Source: Deltaproteobacteria bacterium
GTDB taxonomy: Bacteria > Myxococcota_A > Polyangia > Haliangiales > Haliangiaceae
NCBI GenBank assembly: GCA_013813765.1
Contig: JACCRC010000212.1
Span: 1-34,245 of the forward strand
Reading direction: 5' to 3'
Length of the DNA: 34,245 nucleotides
Shown here: piece by piece, positions 16,317 to 25,622 of the stretch
How the letters are laid out: each line of letters opens with the position of its first letter
Numbering within the stretch: the first letter of the stretch is position 1
Translations under genes and position numbers: made by a program
Notes under the pieces: model-generated
Told to the model about the DNA's origin: nothing
Databases searched by the model: none
What the model saw: only the letters and a program-made list of their open reading frames with translations

Positions 16317-19112
16317 ATGCATCCCCCGACTCGTGTGATTCGGAACGGTGGCTTCGCCATGATCACCATCGATCGCACGATCCGGGCGCTCGTCGACGAG
16401 GCAAGTGTCGCCAGCGGCGTGGACACAGTGGTCGTCGACAATGCGAGCCAGCTGCCCACCGTGATCAAGGGCTGCCGCCCGTGCGCGGTGGTCATCGACC
16501 GCGAGCACATGGACGCCGACACTGCGCTCCAGCAACCGAGCGATCCGGCCGCGGCCACGACGATCCTCGTGATGCGCGACACCGTCGAAGATCCGCCGCT
16601 CGGGGCACAGCTGATCGTGTTCAAGGCGTCGCTCGGACACGCCTTGGAGCTCGCCAGTCGCCCCCGCGCGCTCGAGCGCCGGCCGCCGATGCTCGAGCTG
16701 CTGAGGGTGTCGGTGCTGTCGGGCCCGCTCGAGGCGGCGCTGGAGACTGCCTCCGGTGAGATCGCGACGGCCTTCGGGGTGGAGCGCTGCCTGATCTCGG
16801 TTCGCGGTGATGCGGGCGGTGGCCGCACCTCGAATCCGAGTATCTGGAATCACCTCGAGCAATGCCGCATGGCGGCCGCGTCCCGGGCGACCGTGCTCGC
16901 GATGACCGTGGGCGGTGTCTCGCACTGCGAGAGCTGCTGCGCGGTGCCCCTCGAGACGCCGCTCGGCAGCCACGGGTTCCTCGGACTCGTCGCCGCCACC
17001 CCACGGATCTTCGGGGACGAGGAGCGTACGGTCTTGCAGGCCGTGGCATCGAAGCTGGCGACCGAGCTCGGCTGGCGAGCCGTCCACGACCGGACAGCCG
17101 ACGAGCTCGCCCGACTGGCGAGTGGCCCCGGGCTCGATCCGCTGGTCGGGACCTGGAACCAGGTGGCGATGATGCAGCTGATGACGGCGCAGGCGTCTGC
17201 CGCGGCGCGCTCGAAGCAACCGTTGACCGCCATCGTGCTCGACGTCGACGACCTGCACAGCATCAACACGCGGTATGGGCTCAAGACCGGCGACCTCATG
17301 CTCCGCCGGATCGCGGATGCGGTGCGCGCCAATGTCAGGACCGAGGATCTCGTCGGGCGCTGGACGGGCGACAAGATCGTGGTGGTCCTTCGGGACGTCG
17401 CGCTCGAGGGCGCGCAACAGGTGGCCAAGCATCTCCGCACGGCGCTGGAGGCACGCCCACTCGAGCTCGCGAGCGGTGAGCTGCTGGTGATTCCGGTGAC
17501 CGTCGGTCTGGCGATGATGGAGCCATCGGAAGAACCGAGTCACATGGTGGCGCGCGCCATCGCGGCGGCGAAGCGTGCGGCTGCGGAGGGCCTGGCGATC
17601 GCGGACGCCGCCCCCGACATCCTGACGGCCGTGGCGGTGCAGCTCGATCTCGCCGATGATCCCCCGGTCACGCTCGCGGGCACCTATCGGATACGACACG
17701 AGATCAGCCGCGGGGCGATGGGCGTGGTCTATCGCGCGGACGATCTGGCCCTCGAGCGGCCCGTCGCGATCAAGATGCTGCGGCCCGATCTCGCCGAAGA
17801 TCGCGTGTTCATCGAGCGGCTGCGGGCGGAGGCCGTGCTGCTCGCGCGGATCCAGCATCCGAACCTCGTCCAGATCTATGCCTTCGGCCAGGTCGGCGGG
17901 GACTCGTACTTCGTCATGGAGCTGGTCGAAGGCGAGGCACTTCAGGAGGCCATCGAGCGCCACCAGAACGAGGGCACGACGCCGCCGCTCGCGGTGAACG
18001 TTGCGGTGATCGTGGAGGTGGCTTCGGCGCTCGATGCGCTCCACGAGCGAGGGATCATCCATCGCGACGTGAAGCCGGGGAACGTCATCCGCGATCCATT
18101 TCGCCGGCGCGGCGTACTCGTCGATGTCGGCATCGCCCACCGCACCGGCCAGCTCAACGAGACGGCTGGCACGCCCGGGTTCATAGCGCCCGAGGTGATC
18201 GCCGGGGCCGAGGCGACCGCACGCTCCGACGTCTACGGCCTCGCGGCGACGGCCTACGCGATCCTCACGCTGGTCGAGCCGTTCGGGACCGGCGCGATGC
18301 GCGACGTCCTCGTGCGCCAGAGCATCGACGAGCCACCCGCGCGCCCATCGTCCCACGTGTTCGAGCTCGCACCCGCCGACGAAGTCATGCTCGCCGCGCT
18401 CCATCGCGATCCGGAGCGGCGCCCCGCATCGGCCGGTGAGTTCGCGCGAGCCCTGTCGGCGGCCCTGTCGTTCGTCGCTCCCCCTCAGCCGATGCGTCAG
18501 CCCGCGAACGAGCTCCGCGGCGGCAGCGCCCGGCAGCTCGACAGCACCGGCGCGCAGCCCCAGACCCGCGGGGTCGTATTTCGATCGGTCACGCGGGTGC
18601 TGGGCGTCCACGAGTCCGCGCGCTTCCGGGACGCGCTCGGCGGGATCGAACCCGAGCTCGCGAGCGCGCTGTTCGATTCTGCTCCGCTGGCGTGGTTACC
18701 GACGGCGATGTTCGCGCGGTTGCTCGGCGCAGCCCCGCACCACCTCGGGGTCGATGGTTCGCAGCTCGCGCGGGACGTCGCTCGCGCGTGCGTGCGCGCA
18801 TCGTTCCGCAGGTTCTTCCCCTCGAGCGCGACCACCCTGATGCCCGAGCGGACGCTGTCGGCGATCCGCAACGTGTGGGCGCGGTATCAGAGCTGGGGCG
18901 CCATCTCGTCGATGCCATTGTCCACGACCGAGTCGCAGGTTCGCATCACGGGGACACCTCGCAACGCGGAGCTGTGCGCGTGGAGCAGCGGGATGCTCGA
19001 GCAGCTGGTCGTGTTGTCGGGCGGGCGCGATGTCAGCGTGGAGCATGACGCCTGCGAGGCGCTCGGTGCCCAGGCGTGCCTGTTCCGAGTCCGCTGGGAA
19101 CCGTCTCAGTAG
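16317..19112 (+). CDS. Receiver-like/GAF/degenerate GGDEF/Ser-Thr kinase/DUF2378-like fusion protein
   Basis: A 931-residue cytoplasmic signalling protein. In order: a receiver-like segment without a clear phospho-Asp site (~15-120); a GAF-like domain (~130-255, with HCESCCAVPLETPLGSHGFL); a GGDEF-type domain (~272-430) in which the signature is RWTGDKI (348-354), so diguanylate cyclase activity is unlikely; a Hanks-type kinase (~455-720) with Gly loop ISRGAMGVVY (463-472), VAIK Lys486, HRDVKPGNV (582-590, Asp584), DVG in place of DFG (Asp603 kept) and APE (624-626); then a C-terminal domain (~752-931) ending in QACLFRVRW, like the myxobacterial DUF2378/TIGR02265 and V4R-type folds. The kinase looks active. 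A start at ATG 16359 (MITIDRTIRALVDEA) is a good alternative, as the first 14 residues look non-coding. It converges with the response regulator, 4 bases apart. Confidence 0.88.
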   Translation: MHPPTRVIRNGGFAMITIDRTIRALVDEASVASGVDTVVVDNASQLPTVIKGCRPCAVVIDREHMDADTALQQPSDPAAATTILVMRDTVEDPPLGAQLIVFKASLGHALELASRPRALERRPPMLELLRVSVLSGPLEAALETASGEIATAFGVERCLISVRGDAGGGRTSNPSIWNHLEQCRMAAASRATVLAMTVGGVSHCESCCAVPLETPLGSHGFLGLVAATPRIFGDEERTVLQAVASKLATELGWRAVHDRTADELARLASGPGLDPLVGTWNQVAMMQLMTAQASAAARSKQPLTAIVLDVDDLHSINTRYGLKTGDLMLRRIADAVRANVRTEDLVGRWTGDKIVVVLRDVALEGAQQVAKHLRTALEARPLELASGELLVIPVTVGLAMMEPSEEPSHMVARAIAAAKRAAAEGLAIADAAPDILTAVAVQLDLADDPPVTLAGTYRIRHEISRGAMGVVYRADDLALERPVAIKMLRPDLAEDRVFIERLRAEAVLLARIQHPNLVQIYAFGQVGGDSYFVMELVEGEALQEAIERHQNEGTTPPLAVNVAVIVEVASALDALHERGIIHRDVKPGNVIRDPFRRRGVLVDVGIAHRTGQLNETAGTPGFIAPEVIAGAEATARSDVYGLAATAYAILTLVEPFGTGAMRDVLVRQSIDEPPARPSSHVFELAPADEVMLAALHRDPERRPASAGEFARALSAALSFVAPPQPMRQPANELRGGSARQLDSTGAQPQTRGVVFRSVTRVLGVHESARFRDALGGIEPELASALFDSAPLAWLPTAMFARLLGAAPHHLGVDGSQLARDVARACVRASFRRFFPSSATTLMPERTLSAIRNVWARYQSWGAISSMPLSTTESQVRITGTPRNAELCAWSSGMLEQLVVLSGGRDVSVEHDACEALGAQACLFRVRWEPSQ

Positions 19113-19116
19113 GCGC

Positions 19117-19512
19117 TCAGAACATCGTGTCGATCAGCAGCGACAGCTCGCGGGCGAGCCGGGCGAGATCCTTCTTGGACAGGAACCCGTCGGCTTCGCA
19201 GCTGCGCGCGAGGCGCTCGAGATCCTCATGAGAATGCGACGAGAACAGGACGACCGGCACATGTGCGGTCGCGTAGGCCGCCTTGAGCTGCCGGCACAAC
19301 TCGACGCCGGAGGTGCCCGGCATGTTGACGTCGGTGAGGATCACGTCGGGGTGCCACTCGCCGAGTGTGCTGCGGAGCTCATCGACGCTGGTCAACGTCC
19401 GCACCTCGAAACCAGCGCGCTCCAGGATGGTGGCGACCATCGCCAGCGTGGACTCGTCGTCGTCCACCAGCAGTACGCGACTCGGCTTCGGATCCACGGC
19501 CAAGCCTACCAC
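19117..19512 (-). CDS. Single-domain response regulator (CheY-like receiver)
   Basis: A 131-residue protein that is only a receiver domain. The acidic pocket is D17-D18-D19, the phospho-acceptor is Asp61 (VILTDVNMPGTSG), the switch Ser/Thr position is S91 (VVLFSSHS) and the conserved Lys is K113 (FLSKKD). No output domain follows, so it acts by binding a partner or as an intermediate in a phosphorelay. Start is GTG 19512 (with GAGGG upstream) or GTG 19497. The nearest histidine kinase is the hybrid sensor at 20592-22865, with the PLA2 gene between them. Pairing with that kinase or the adjacent 931-residue protein is inference. Confidence 0.9.
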   Translation of the reverse strand: MVGLAVDPKPSRVLLVDDDESTLAMVATILERAGFEVRTLTSVDELRSTLGEWHPDVILTDVNMPGTSGVELCRQLKAAYATAHVPVVLFSSHSHEDLERLARSCEADGFLSKKDLARLARELSLLIDTMF

Positions 19513-19883
19513 TGCCCTCGCTGACGGGCACCGCGCCGAGATCAGCTACGAGCTGAGCCGGGGTCGAACAGGTTCAACCTGCTCGCGCCCCGAAAAGATC
19601 TGGGTCCAGCTGTTCGCGGCCGACGCGCATCGCGCTGACCAGTTAACGCCGTCGCGGTGGCCTTCAACGGTTAACTATCGCGGCGCCGGCGCACGAGCAC
19701 GAGCGCCACGAGCCACAGCGCGGCGCTGCCACCGGATCCGGATCGAGCACGTCGAGATCCTTCTCGACGCCGAAGTGGACGAGCGCGGCTGAGTTGGATC
19801 GGCGCTGTTCAACCTGGAGGTTGCAGTCCGTCGAACGAATGCTCTGGTCGAGAAGTCCTCGAACGCGTGTTCGGGTCAGAGGA
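19513..19883. other. Intergenic region with palindromes and a decayed-looking C-terminal tail
   Basis: About 370 bases without an intact gene lie between the response regulator and the PLA2 gene, both on the minus strand. It contains CAGGTTCAACCTG (19569-19581) and CAACCTGGAGGTTG (19810-19823), two palindromes that share GTTCAACCTG, and two GTTAAC palindromes at 19642-19647 and 19670-19675. The part at 19671-19750 on the minus strand encodes a TM-plus-Arg tail described separately. The response regulator promoter should lie in this region. Confidence 0.4.
19671..19750 (-). pseudogene. Orphan C-terminal TM-plus-Arg tail (MYXO-CTERM-like)
   Basis: The minus strand reads RSGSGGSAALWLVALVLVRR followed by RRDS and a TAA at 19671-19673. 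A Gly/Ser spacer, one short hydrophobic helix and an Arg cluster at the very end is the layout of C-terminal sorting tails such as MYXO-CTERM and GlyGly-CTERM. It has no gene body of its own in this frame: an in-frame TGA lies at about 19811 and TAG at 19884. The frame is the same as that of the PLA2 gene upstream, so it may be the lost tail of that protein. Confidence 0.35.
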
Positions 19884-20474
<591 letters not shown>

Positions 20475-20591
20475 GGCGGCACCTCCACCGTCGACACTAC
20501 GCTCGCTTTTCGTGTAGGCACAACCACGGGTTCTGCCGCACCTGAACGAGATGTCGGTCGCCACACACTCGGGATTACTGATTCTTACCCT

Positions 20592-22865
20592 TCATCGCAC
20601 GAGCGCGCGTACGAGCGCGCGAACGGTGCCGGCATCGAATGGCTTCTCCACCCGCGCATTCGGAACCGAGTCGAGGAAGTGCTTGCCCGATGGCGTGAAC
20701 GCGCCACCAGTGACGAAGACCATCCGGTCGACTTGCTCTGGCGCGAGCTTCGTCAGCTGTGCGTGCAGCTCCATGCCGGTCACGTCGGGCATCATGAGGT
20801 CACATAGAATCGCGTCGAACCGCTGCCCCGATGCGATCGCGGCGAGTGCCTTCCGGCTGTTCGTGAACATCGTGACGTCATGTGCGCTGCCCAGGATGCG
20901 CGCTAGTGCCCGAGCTATTGCGGGCTCGTCGTCGACAATCAGCACTGTACCTTTGCGCGGGGGGCGCTCCGACGGGGTCTTCGTTCGCGGGACGGGGACC
21001 CGCTCCGACGATGACGACGCACCTGGCAAGGCCACGCGGAACGTCGTGCCCTTCCCGACTTCCGTCTCGTACGTGATCTCACCGCCATGACTCGTGACGA
21101 TGCCATGACAGATCGCGAGGCCAAGGCCGGTGCCGGATCCGACCGGCTTCGTCGTGAAGAATGGATCGAACAAGCGCGCACGATGCACGTCTTCGATACC
21201 GCTGCCCGTATCGCGGATCTCGATGATCGCGCGGCCTGCTGCATCGCTACGCGTTACGACCTGAATCTCGTTGCGTTCGGTGCGACCTTCCGGGATCGCC
21301 TGCGCCGCATTGACGAGCAGATTCGTGAACACCTGCGCGAGTCGACTCTCGTCGGCGTCGACGATTGGACATGGGCCGTAGTCTTTCACGACACGGGCAC
21401 GATGCTTGATCTGGTTGTAGGTGAGGGTTATCGATAGCTCCAACGCCGAGCGAACATCGACTGGTGAGCGTCGCTCCTCTTCGGCTCGCGAAAACGTCTT
21501 CATGCCGCGCACGATCTTGCGGATGCGTTCTGCGCCCTCGCGTGCCTCCGTTGCTAGCTCATCCAGCTCGCGCACGCGCTCGCATGGGAAGTCACTCTCG
21601 ATCTCGTGAAGCCCTTGGCCGAGGGCGTCGAGGTTCGAGATAACGTACGTGAGCGGGTTGTTGATCTCGTGTGCGACACCCGCGGCGAGCGTGCCCACCG
21701 ATGCCATCCGGCCACTGAGCATGACCTGGCGCTCGAGCTTGCGGCGATCGGTAACATCACGTGCGATGGTCGAGATGCCGATGGTGTGCGCTTGTCGATC
21801 GCGAATCGGCGACAGTGTCAGCATCACTTCGACGCGGCCGCCGTCTCGCCGCAGGCGAATCGTATCGAGACTCGAAGTGCCTTGCCCGTTGCGGATAAGG
21901 TGGATTTGCTGGGTCAGCTCATCGACACGCTCGGTAGGTACCAGGACGGAGACCGGACGGCCGATGATCTCTCGCGCACCATACCCATACAGCCTTTCTG
22001 CGCCCCCGTTCCACGTCTCGACCACACCGTCCATCGTCGTGCTGTATACGGCGTCGTCGCAGGACTCGACGACGGCGGCGAGACGCGCCGTGGATTCTTC
22101 GGCTTCGCGCAGCTCGGTGATGTCGCGGTTGATCGACAGCATGCCAATGACGGATCCAGCGTCGTCATGAATCGCGGAGGCGTTGACCCAGCAGCGCACC
22201 GGCCGGCCATCTTTGCGGTGCTGTCGCAACTCACCGGTCCAGCGACGTTTGGCGGCAAGACTGTGAAGCAACTCTTCGCGAGAGCCCGTGATGTAGGCGG
22301 ACCGCAAGATCGATGCGTGTTGACCTAACGCTTCCGCCGCCGTCCACCCATACAGCTCTGCCGCCCCCCGCGACCAACTACGCACGTGCAGCGACGCATC
22401 GAATGTGATCACAGCGTCAGAAATGTTGTCGAGCAGGCCGAGGTGCTGGCGCATGGCCTCGCGTTCCTGCGCGCGCACGGTGATGTCGCGGATGAAGACC
22501 GTGAAGCGTGTGGTGTCGGCTGCCCAGATCGCTAGCGAGAGCTCGATCGCAAACTCGATGCCGTCACCCCGCAGCCCCACGAGCTCGATGGTCTTTTCGA
22601 GGTCGTGAGACTCACGCGTCGCGAGATACCTTGCAAGTCCTGCGCTGTGCGCCTGACGAAAGCGTTCCGGTAACAGGACCGTGAGCGGTTGGCCTACGAT
22701 CGTTTCCGCCGAGCGTCTGAACAAGGCGCACGCGGCAGCGTTGACGGAGGAGATCACGCCGTCGGCGCTTGCCGTCACAACTGCATCAGCTGCGGTCTCC
22801 GTGAGCGCGTGAAATGGATCCGCAAGCGACGGCCGCGGGGCTCGTTCGCCGTCTCGGCCACTCAT
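20592..22865 (-). CDS. Hybrid sensor histidine kinase, three PAS domains and a receiver
   Basis: A 757-residue soluble sensor kinase. Three PAS domains follow each other (~18-130, ~140-250, ~260-375), each closing with a PAC-type strand ([48 protein letters not shown]). HisKA holds the phospho-acceptor His399 ([10 protein letters not shown]). The ATPase domain has N-box Asn519 region ([13 protein letters not shown]), DTGSGI (552-557) and GTGLGLA (578-584). A C-terminal receiver (~638-757) has D645/D646, phospho-acceptor Asp689 (CDLMMPD), Thr719 and Lys741. No membrane segment is visible, so it senses an intracellular cue; the PAS ligand is unknown. Phosphate likely moves from His399 to Asp689 and then to another protein. 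Confidence 0.95.
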   Translation of the reverse strand: MSGRDGERAPRPSLADPFHALTETAADAVVTASADGVISSVNAAACALFRRSAETIVGQPLTVLLPERFRQAHSAGLARYLATRESHDLEKTIELVGLRGDGIEFAIELSLAIWAADTTRFTVFIRDITVRAQEREAMRQHLGLLDNISDAVITFDASLHVRSWSRGAAELYGWTAAEALGQHASILRSAYITGSREELLHSLAAKRRWTGELRQHRKDGRPVRCWVNASAIHDDAGSVIGMLSINRDITELREAEESTARLAAVVESCDDAVYSTTMDGVVETWNGGAERLYGYGAREIIGRPVSVLVPTERVDELTQQIHLIRNGQGTSSLDTIRLRRDGGRVEVMLTLSPIRDRQAHTIGISTIARDVTDRRKLERQVMLSGRMASVGTLAAGVAHEINNPLTYVISNLDALGQGLHEIESDFPCERVRELDELATEAREGAERIRKIVRGMKTFSRAEEERRSPVDVRSALELSITLTYNQIKHRARVVKDYGPCPIVDADESRLAQVFTNLLVNAAQAIPEGRTERNEIQVVTRSDAAGRAIIEIRDTGSGIEDVHRARLFDPFFTTKPVGSGTGLGLAICHGIVTSHGGEITYETEVGKGTTFRVALPGASSSSERVPVPRTKTPSERPPRKGTVLIVDDEPAIARALARILGSAHDVTMFTNSRKALAAIASGQRFDAILCDLMMPDVTGMELHAQLTKLAPEQVDRMVFVTGGAFTPSGKHFLDSVPNARVEKPFDAGTVRALVRALVR

Positions 22866-22873
22866 CAGACATG

Positions 22874-23113
22874 CTACCCCATCGAGTCGTACCCGCCGAG
22901 CAAATCGGGAAGTGAGGGGCCAGGAACGACGTGCACGAGTGCACGACCTTTACCTAGACCTGCGAACGCCGCGCTACCAACCGCGCCGAGAGATGCGTGG
23001 CTGCACACCACCGCGGGAGCGGTCAGGACCAGTGCGGCGGTCTCATGAGCACGCAGGCGGGGGAGGGGAGGGGCCGACCAACAACCTCCGGTACGCTGCG
23101 GGGGTGGAGCCAA
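22874..23113 (-). CDS. Possible 79-residue ORF ahead of the hybrid kinase
   Basis: An ATG-started frame (MAPPPQRTGG) ends TAG 8 bases before the kinase ATG, a spacing that fits an operon. The central part (ALVLTAPAVVCSHASLGAVG) is mildly hydrophobic. Third-position use is more mixed than in neighbouring genes, and the first codons overlap the start of the divergent gene at 23104. No family recognised; weakly supported. Confidence 0.22.
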   Translation of the reverse strand: MAPPPQRTGGCWSAPPLPRLRAHETAALVLTAPAVVCSHASLGAVGSAAFAGLGKGRALVHVVPGPSLPDLLGGYDSMG

Positions 23114-23490
23114 CGCCGGTCGATCGCCACGGGCTGGCTGCCGCGCTCCGCCTGTTCGTCACGACCTTCGTCACGGCCGACAAACGCACGCAGATCCAGA
23201 CGCGGCTGCTTGCGGGCGAGCGCCGCCTCGAGACGCTCGGGACGCTGCCTCGCTGGATCTCCGTCCGCATGGCGCCGCTCGCGGGAGCGGATCAGTCACC
23301 GGCGGGCCTCCGCACACGGTTCGGCGAGCTGCTCGGCGTGCACCTCCGCGAGTCCGGCGCATCACGAACCACGATCGCCGGCGCGCTCGAGCTCGGCCGC
23401 GGCTCGTCGTCCCTGTTCATCTCCGACAGCGGCAACATCGCGCTGATCACCGTTACCGACGGCGCATCGATCCTGTGCTCGCGATTTTGA
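23104..23490 (+). CDS. Hypothetical small protein, unrecognised
   Basis: A 128-residue soluble protein from GTG 23104 (MEPTPVDRHGLAAALRLFVT). The first half is helical and basic (FVTADKRTQIQTRLLAGERR), followed by a W-ISVRMAPL strand and a C-terminal half with RGSSSLFISDSGNIALITVT, which reads as a beta hairpin. Third-position GC use supports coding from about 23104 onward, not the frame further upstream. No domain was recognised and the neighbours give no clue. Confidence 0.6.
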   Translation: MEPTPVDRHGLAAALRLFVTTFVTADKRTQIQTRLLAGERRLETLGTLPRWISVRMAPLAGADQSPAGLRTRFGELLGVHLRESGASRTTIAGALELGRGSSSLFISDSGNIALITVTDGASILCSRF

Positions 23491-23535
23491 GCCGCGCGTC
23501 GCAGTACGCATCGACCGACAGAACTGGGTCGTGTG

Positions 23536-24471
23536 TCAGAGCGCGGTGGAAACCGAGACCAGCACGAACAGCACCTGACGCGAGCTCTGATCTGCGACCG
23601 CGACCGGGAACACGCGCTGCGATGTCCACGCTGCCTCGAGATCTGCGTGGTTGAGCTCGACCACGCCCGCATCGTCGTCGAGGAACAGATCTTCTTCGCG
23701 AAGGGTGACGCGAACGCGCGTGGTGTTGCTCAGCGTGACGTTGCTCCAGCCAGGAGATCCCGGCCAGTTGGGGACGAACGTGTCCTCGGTGTTGTTGCTC
23801 TCGGTGGCCAGCGTGACCTGCGAGCTGTTCGAGGATCCGAGGAGCTCGGCCGTCCCATACGTGTCGGGCTTGGAGAGATTCTGGACCAGGGGCCTCGCGA
23901 TCAGACCAAGCACCTTGTTGTACGCATCCGTCTCGAGGAGCATGGCCGCCAGGTCGACCAGCAGATCGGAGCTGACCTGACTCTCGAGATCCCACTGGCT
24001 CCCATCGGCCATCGCGGGCGCGAGCACCGCACCAACGATCCGGATGTTGATTCGCTCGGGCGTCGGGTCGGGAACGTAGTCGTGGGCCAACGCGAACAGC
24101 AGCAAATGCTTGAAGGCGGCCGGGCCGACATACGGCACTGCATCCAGCGCAGTCAACGTGGTGAACACCTTGTCGTCGGACGATCCCAGCACCGTGTCGG
24201 GGCCGCTTCGGAACTTCACGATGTTCTTGGCGGCTCGCGAGTCGAGTCCGACGTCATCGTCGAGCGCCGCGACTCCGAGTTTATTGGCAACCGCCAGGAC
24301 GCCGAGCGCCTCCGGACTTCCCTCGACCACACCACCACCATCGGCTTTGCCGTCTGCGAGGAAGGAATCATTCTCCCCGTCGACAGCATGAGTCTCGTCG
24401 TCGTGACCTGCACAACCGAACTGCAAGTTCGTGCAAGCGACCAAAGCGAATGCGAAAGCGAGCTTGTTCAT
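23536..24471 (-). CDS. Secreted lipoprotein with helix-hairpin-helix-like domain
   Basis: A 311-residue lipoprotein starting MNKLAFAFALVACTNLQFGC, with a Cys likely lipidated at position 20 (or at the earlier C14). ATG 24471 has GAGGT upstream, better than the longer frame. An acidic linker with ENDSFLADGKADGG follows, a segment I associate with secreted proteins of Kofleriaceae-like myxobacteria. Residues ~60-130 carry RAAKNIVKFRSGPDTVLGSS and LTALDAVPYVGPAAFKHLLL, a helix-hairpin-helix-like unit. The C-terminal part is beta-rich (VTLSNTTRVRVTLREEDLFL) and may be a C2-like or jelly-roll domain. Function unknown; surface location is inferred from the signal. Confidence 0.78.
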   Translation of the reverse strand: MNKLAFAFALVACTNLQFGCAGHDDETHAVDGENDSFLADGKADGGGVVEGSPEALGVLAVANKLGVAALDDDVGLDSRAAKNIVKFRSGPDTVLGSSDDKVFTTLTALDAVPYVGPAAFKHLLLFALAHDYVPDPTPERINIRIVGAVLAPAMADGSQWDLESQVSSDLLVDLAAMLLETDAYNKVLGLIARPLVQNLSKPDTYGTAELLGSSNSSQVTLATESNNTEDTFVPNWPGSPGWSNVTLSNTTRVRVTLREEDLFLDDDAGVVELNHADLEAAWTSQRVFPVAVADQSSRQVLFVLVSVSTAL

Positions 24472-24588
24472 GCGTGGTACCTCGCATGCCCGCATCCTCA
24501 GAGCAATCACGACCAGGGGCACTGGCGCCGTTCAAATACTGATTGGCGCGCTGCTCCACGTGCTGTGCGGCTTCGACTGCGATCGTCA

Positions 24589-25563
24589 TCACCACGGACC
24601 GACGAGCTCGATCTCGAGGAGCGTCGACGGTTGGTCGGGATCATCGGGATCCACGACGACCCACGCTCGGTCACCTCGGAACGCGATGCCCTCCGCTTTC
24701 ACGACCTTGCCATCAACGAGGAACGGCGCCGCGCGAACCCCACGCGCATCGATCACACCGAGCTGCGATCCGGGCACGGCCCCGTCATCGATCGCATTCG
24801 CCGACGCCTCTGCGGCCGCGAGATAGAAGACGCGATCACCCACCGCAGCAGCGTCGGTGAACCCGAGCGGATGTCCCTCGATCTCGCCGAGCGTGTATGC
24901 GTCCACGCCCAGGAGCTGCGGCGCCGGGCCCCCGTCGAGCGAGGCCTTCACCGCATTGGTCTTGAACCGCAGCACCGCCGGTCCCGGATCCTTCGGCCCT
25001 GTGTTGCCGCGATGAAACAGCCACAGCTCGTCGCGCACGCGCGCGGCACCCTCGATGTTGAGCGCGCCACCGAGAGCATCCCGGCTCTGCGCGTAGAGCC
25101 CACCCGGAACGAGCGTCGCCACGTCTCGCACGACGCGACAGATCTGCTCGCGTGCCGGCAGGGACCCGCTTCCGAAGGCCCACAGCTCGTCATCGACCTG
25201 CACGATCGACTCGAGGTCGATCTTGTCGAGCTTGTTGCCGAGCGCCACCTCGAACCGACGCCGCCCTGCAACGGCCGGTAGCGTCAATGACGTGACGGTG
25301 TCCGAGACAACGCCGAGGAACTGCGAGTCGTCCTGCGCGATGATCAATCGACCCGGCGACGCGACAATGCCCGACGCCGCGCGCACGTGGTCCGGTCGTT
25401 CGTCCTGGGACGCGTCGTCGTAGCGCAGCTCGCGCTTGCTGACGATGCGCACCGACAGTGCCGGATCTACCCCGGACACGCGCGACGACGTGCGCATCTG
25501 CTCGCGCTTGCACGCGACCAAGACCAGCGCGATCGCGATCAGGTGGCATCGAGTGCGCGGCAC
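24589..25563 (-). CDS. DUF6929-like lipoprotein, beta-propeller type
   Basis: A 324-residue lipoprotein from GTG 25563: MPRTRCHLIAIALVLVACKR has a lipobox (L-V-A-C18). The body is made of repeated blade-like strands: ASGIVASPGRLIIAQDDSQF, KIDLESIVQVDDELWAFGSG, LNIEGAARVRDELWLFHRGN, YTLGEIEGHPLGFTDAAAVG and AEGIAFRGDRAWVVVDPDDP. This pattern fits the DUF6929 type of periplasmic or surface propeller. No catalytic residues can be assigned. It is divergent from the DEXH helicase across 59 bases and follows the HhH lipoprotein gene only loosely (117 bases). Confidence 0.75.
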   Translation of the reverse strand: MPRTRCHLIAIALVLVACKREQMRTSSRVSGVDPALSVRIVSKRELRYDDASQDERPDHVRAASGIVASPGRLIIAQDDSQFLGVVSDTVTSLTLPAVAGRRRFEVALGNKLDKIDLESIVQVDDELWAFGSGSLPAREQICRVVRDVATLVPGGLYAQSRDALGGALNIEGAARVRDELWLFHRGNTGPKDPGPAVLRFKTNAVKASLDGGPAPQLLGVDAYTLGEIEGHPLGFTDAAAVGDRVFYLAAAEASANAIDDGAVPGSQLGVIDARGVRAAPFLVDGKVVKAEGIAFRGDRAWVVVDPDDPDQPSTLLEIELVGPW

Positions 25564-25622
25564 ACCTCAAGATACCCGAGCGGGTCATGCGGATGCGGGA
25601 CGGTCGCGATAGAGTGCGCGTC

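Noticed and set aside
15975-18611. 878-codon open frame on the minus strand
   Set aside because: It lies opposite the acyltransferase end and the 931-residue kinase; its translation is His/Arg/Asp-rich without domains and is a by-product of GC-rich third positions in the real genes.
23533-25281. 582-codon plus-strand frame
   Set aside because: Runs antisense to two lipoproteins with signal peptides and good starts; composition is typical of a shadow frame.
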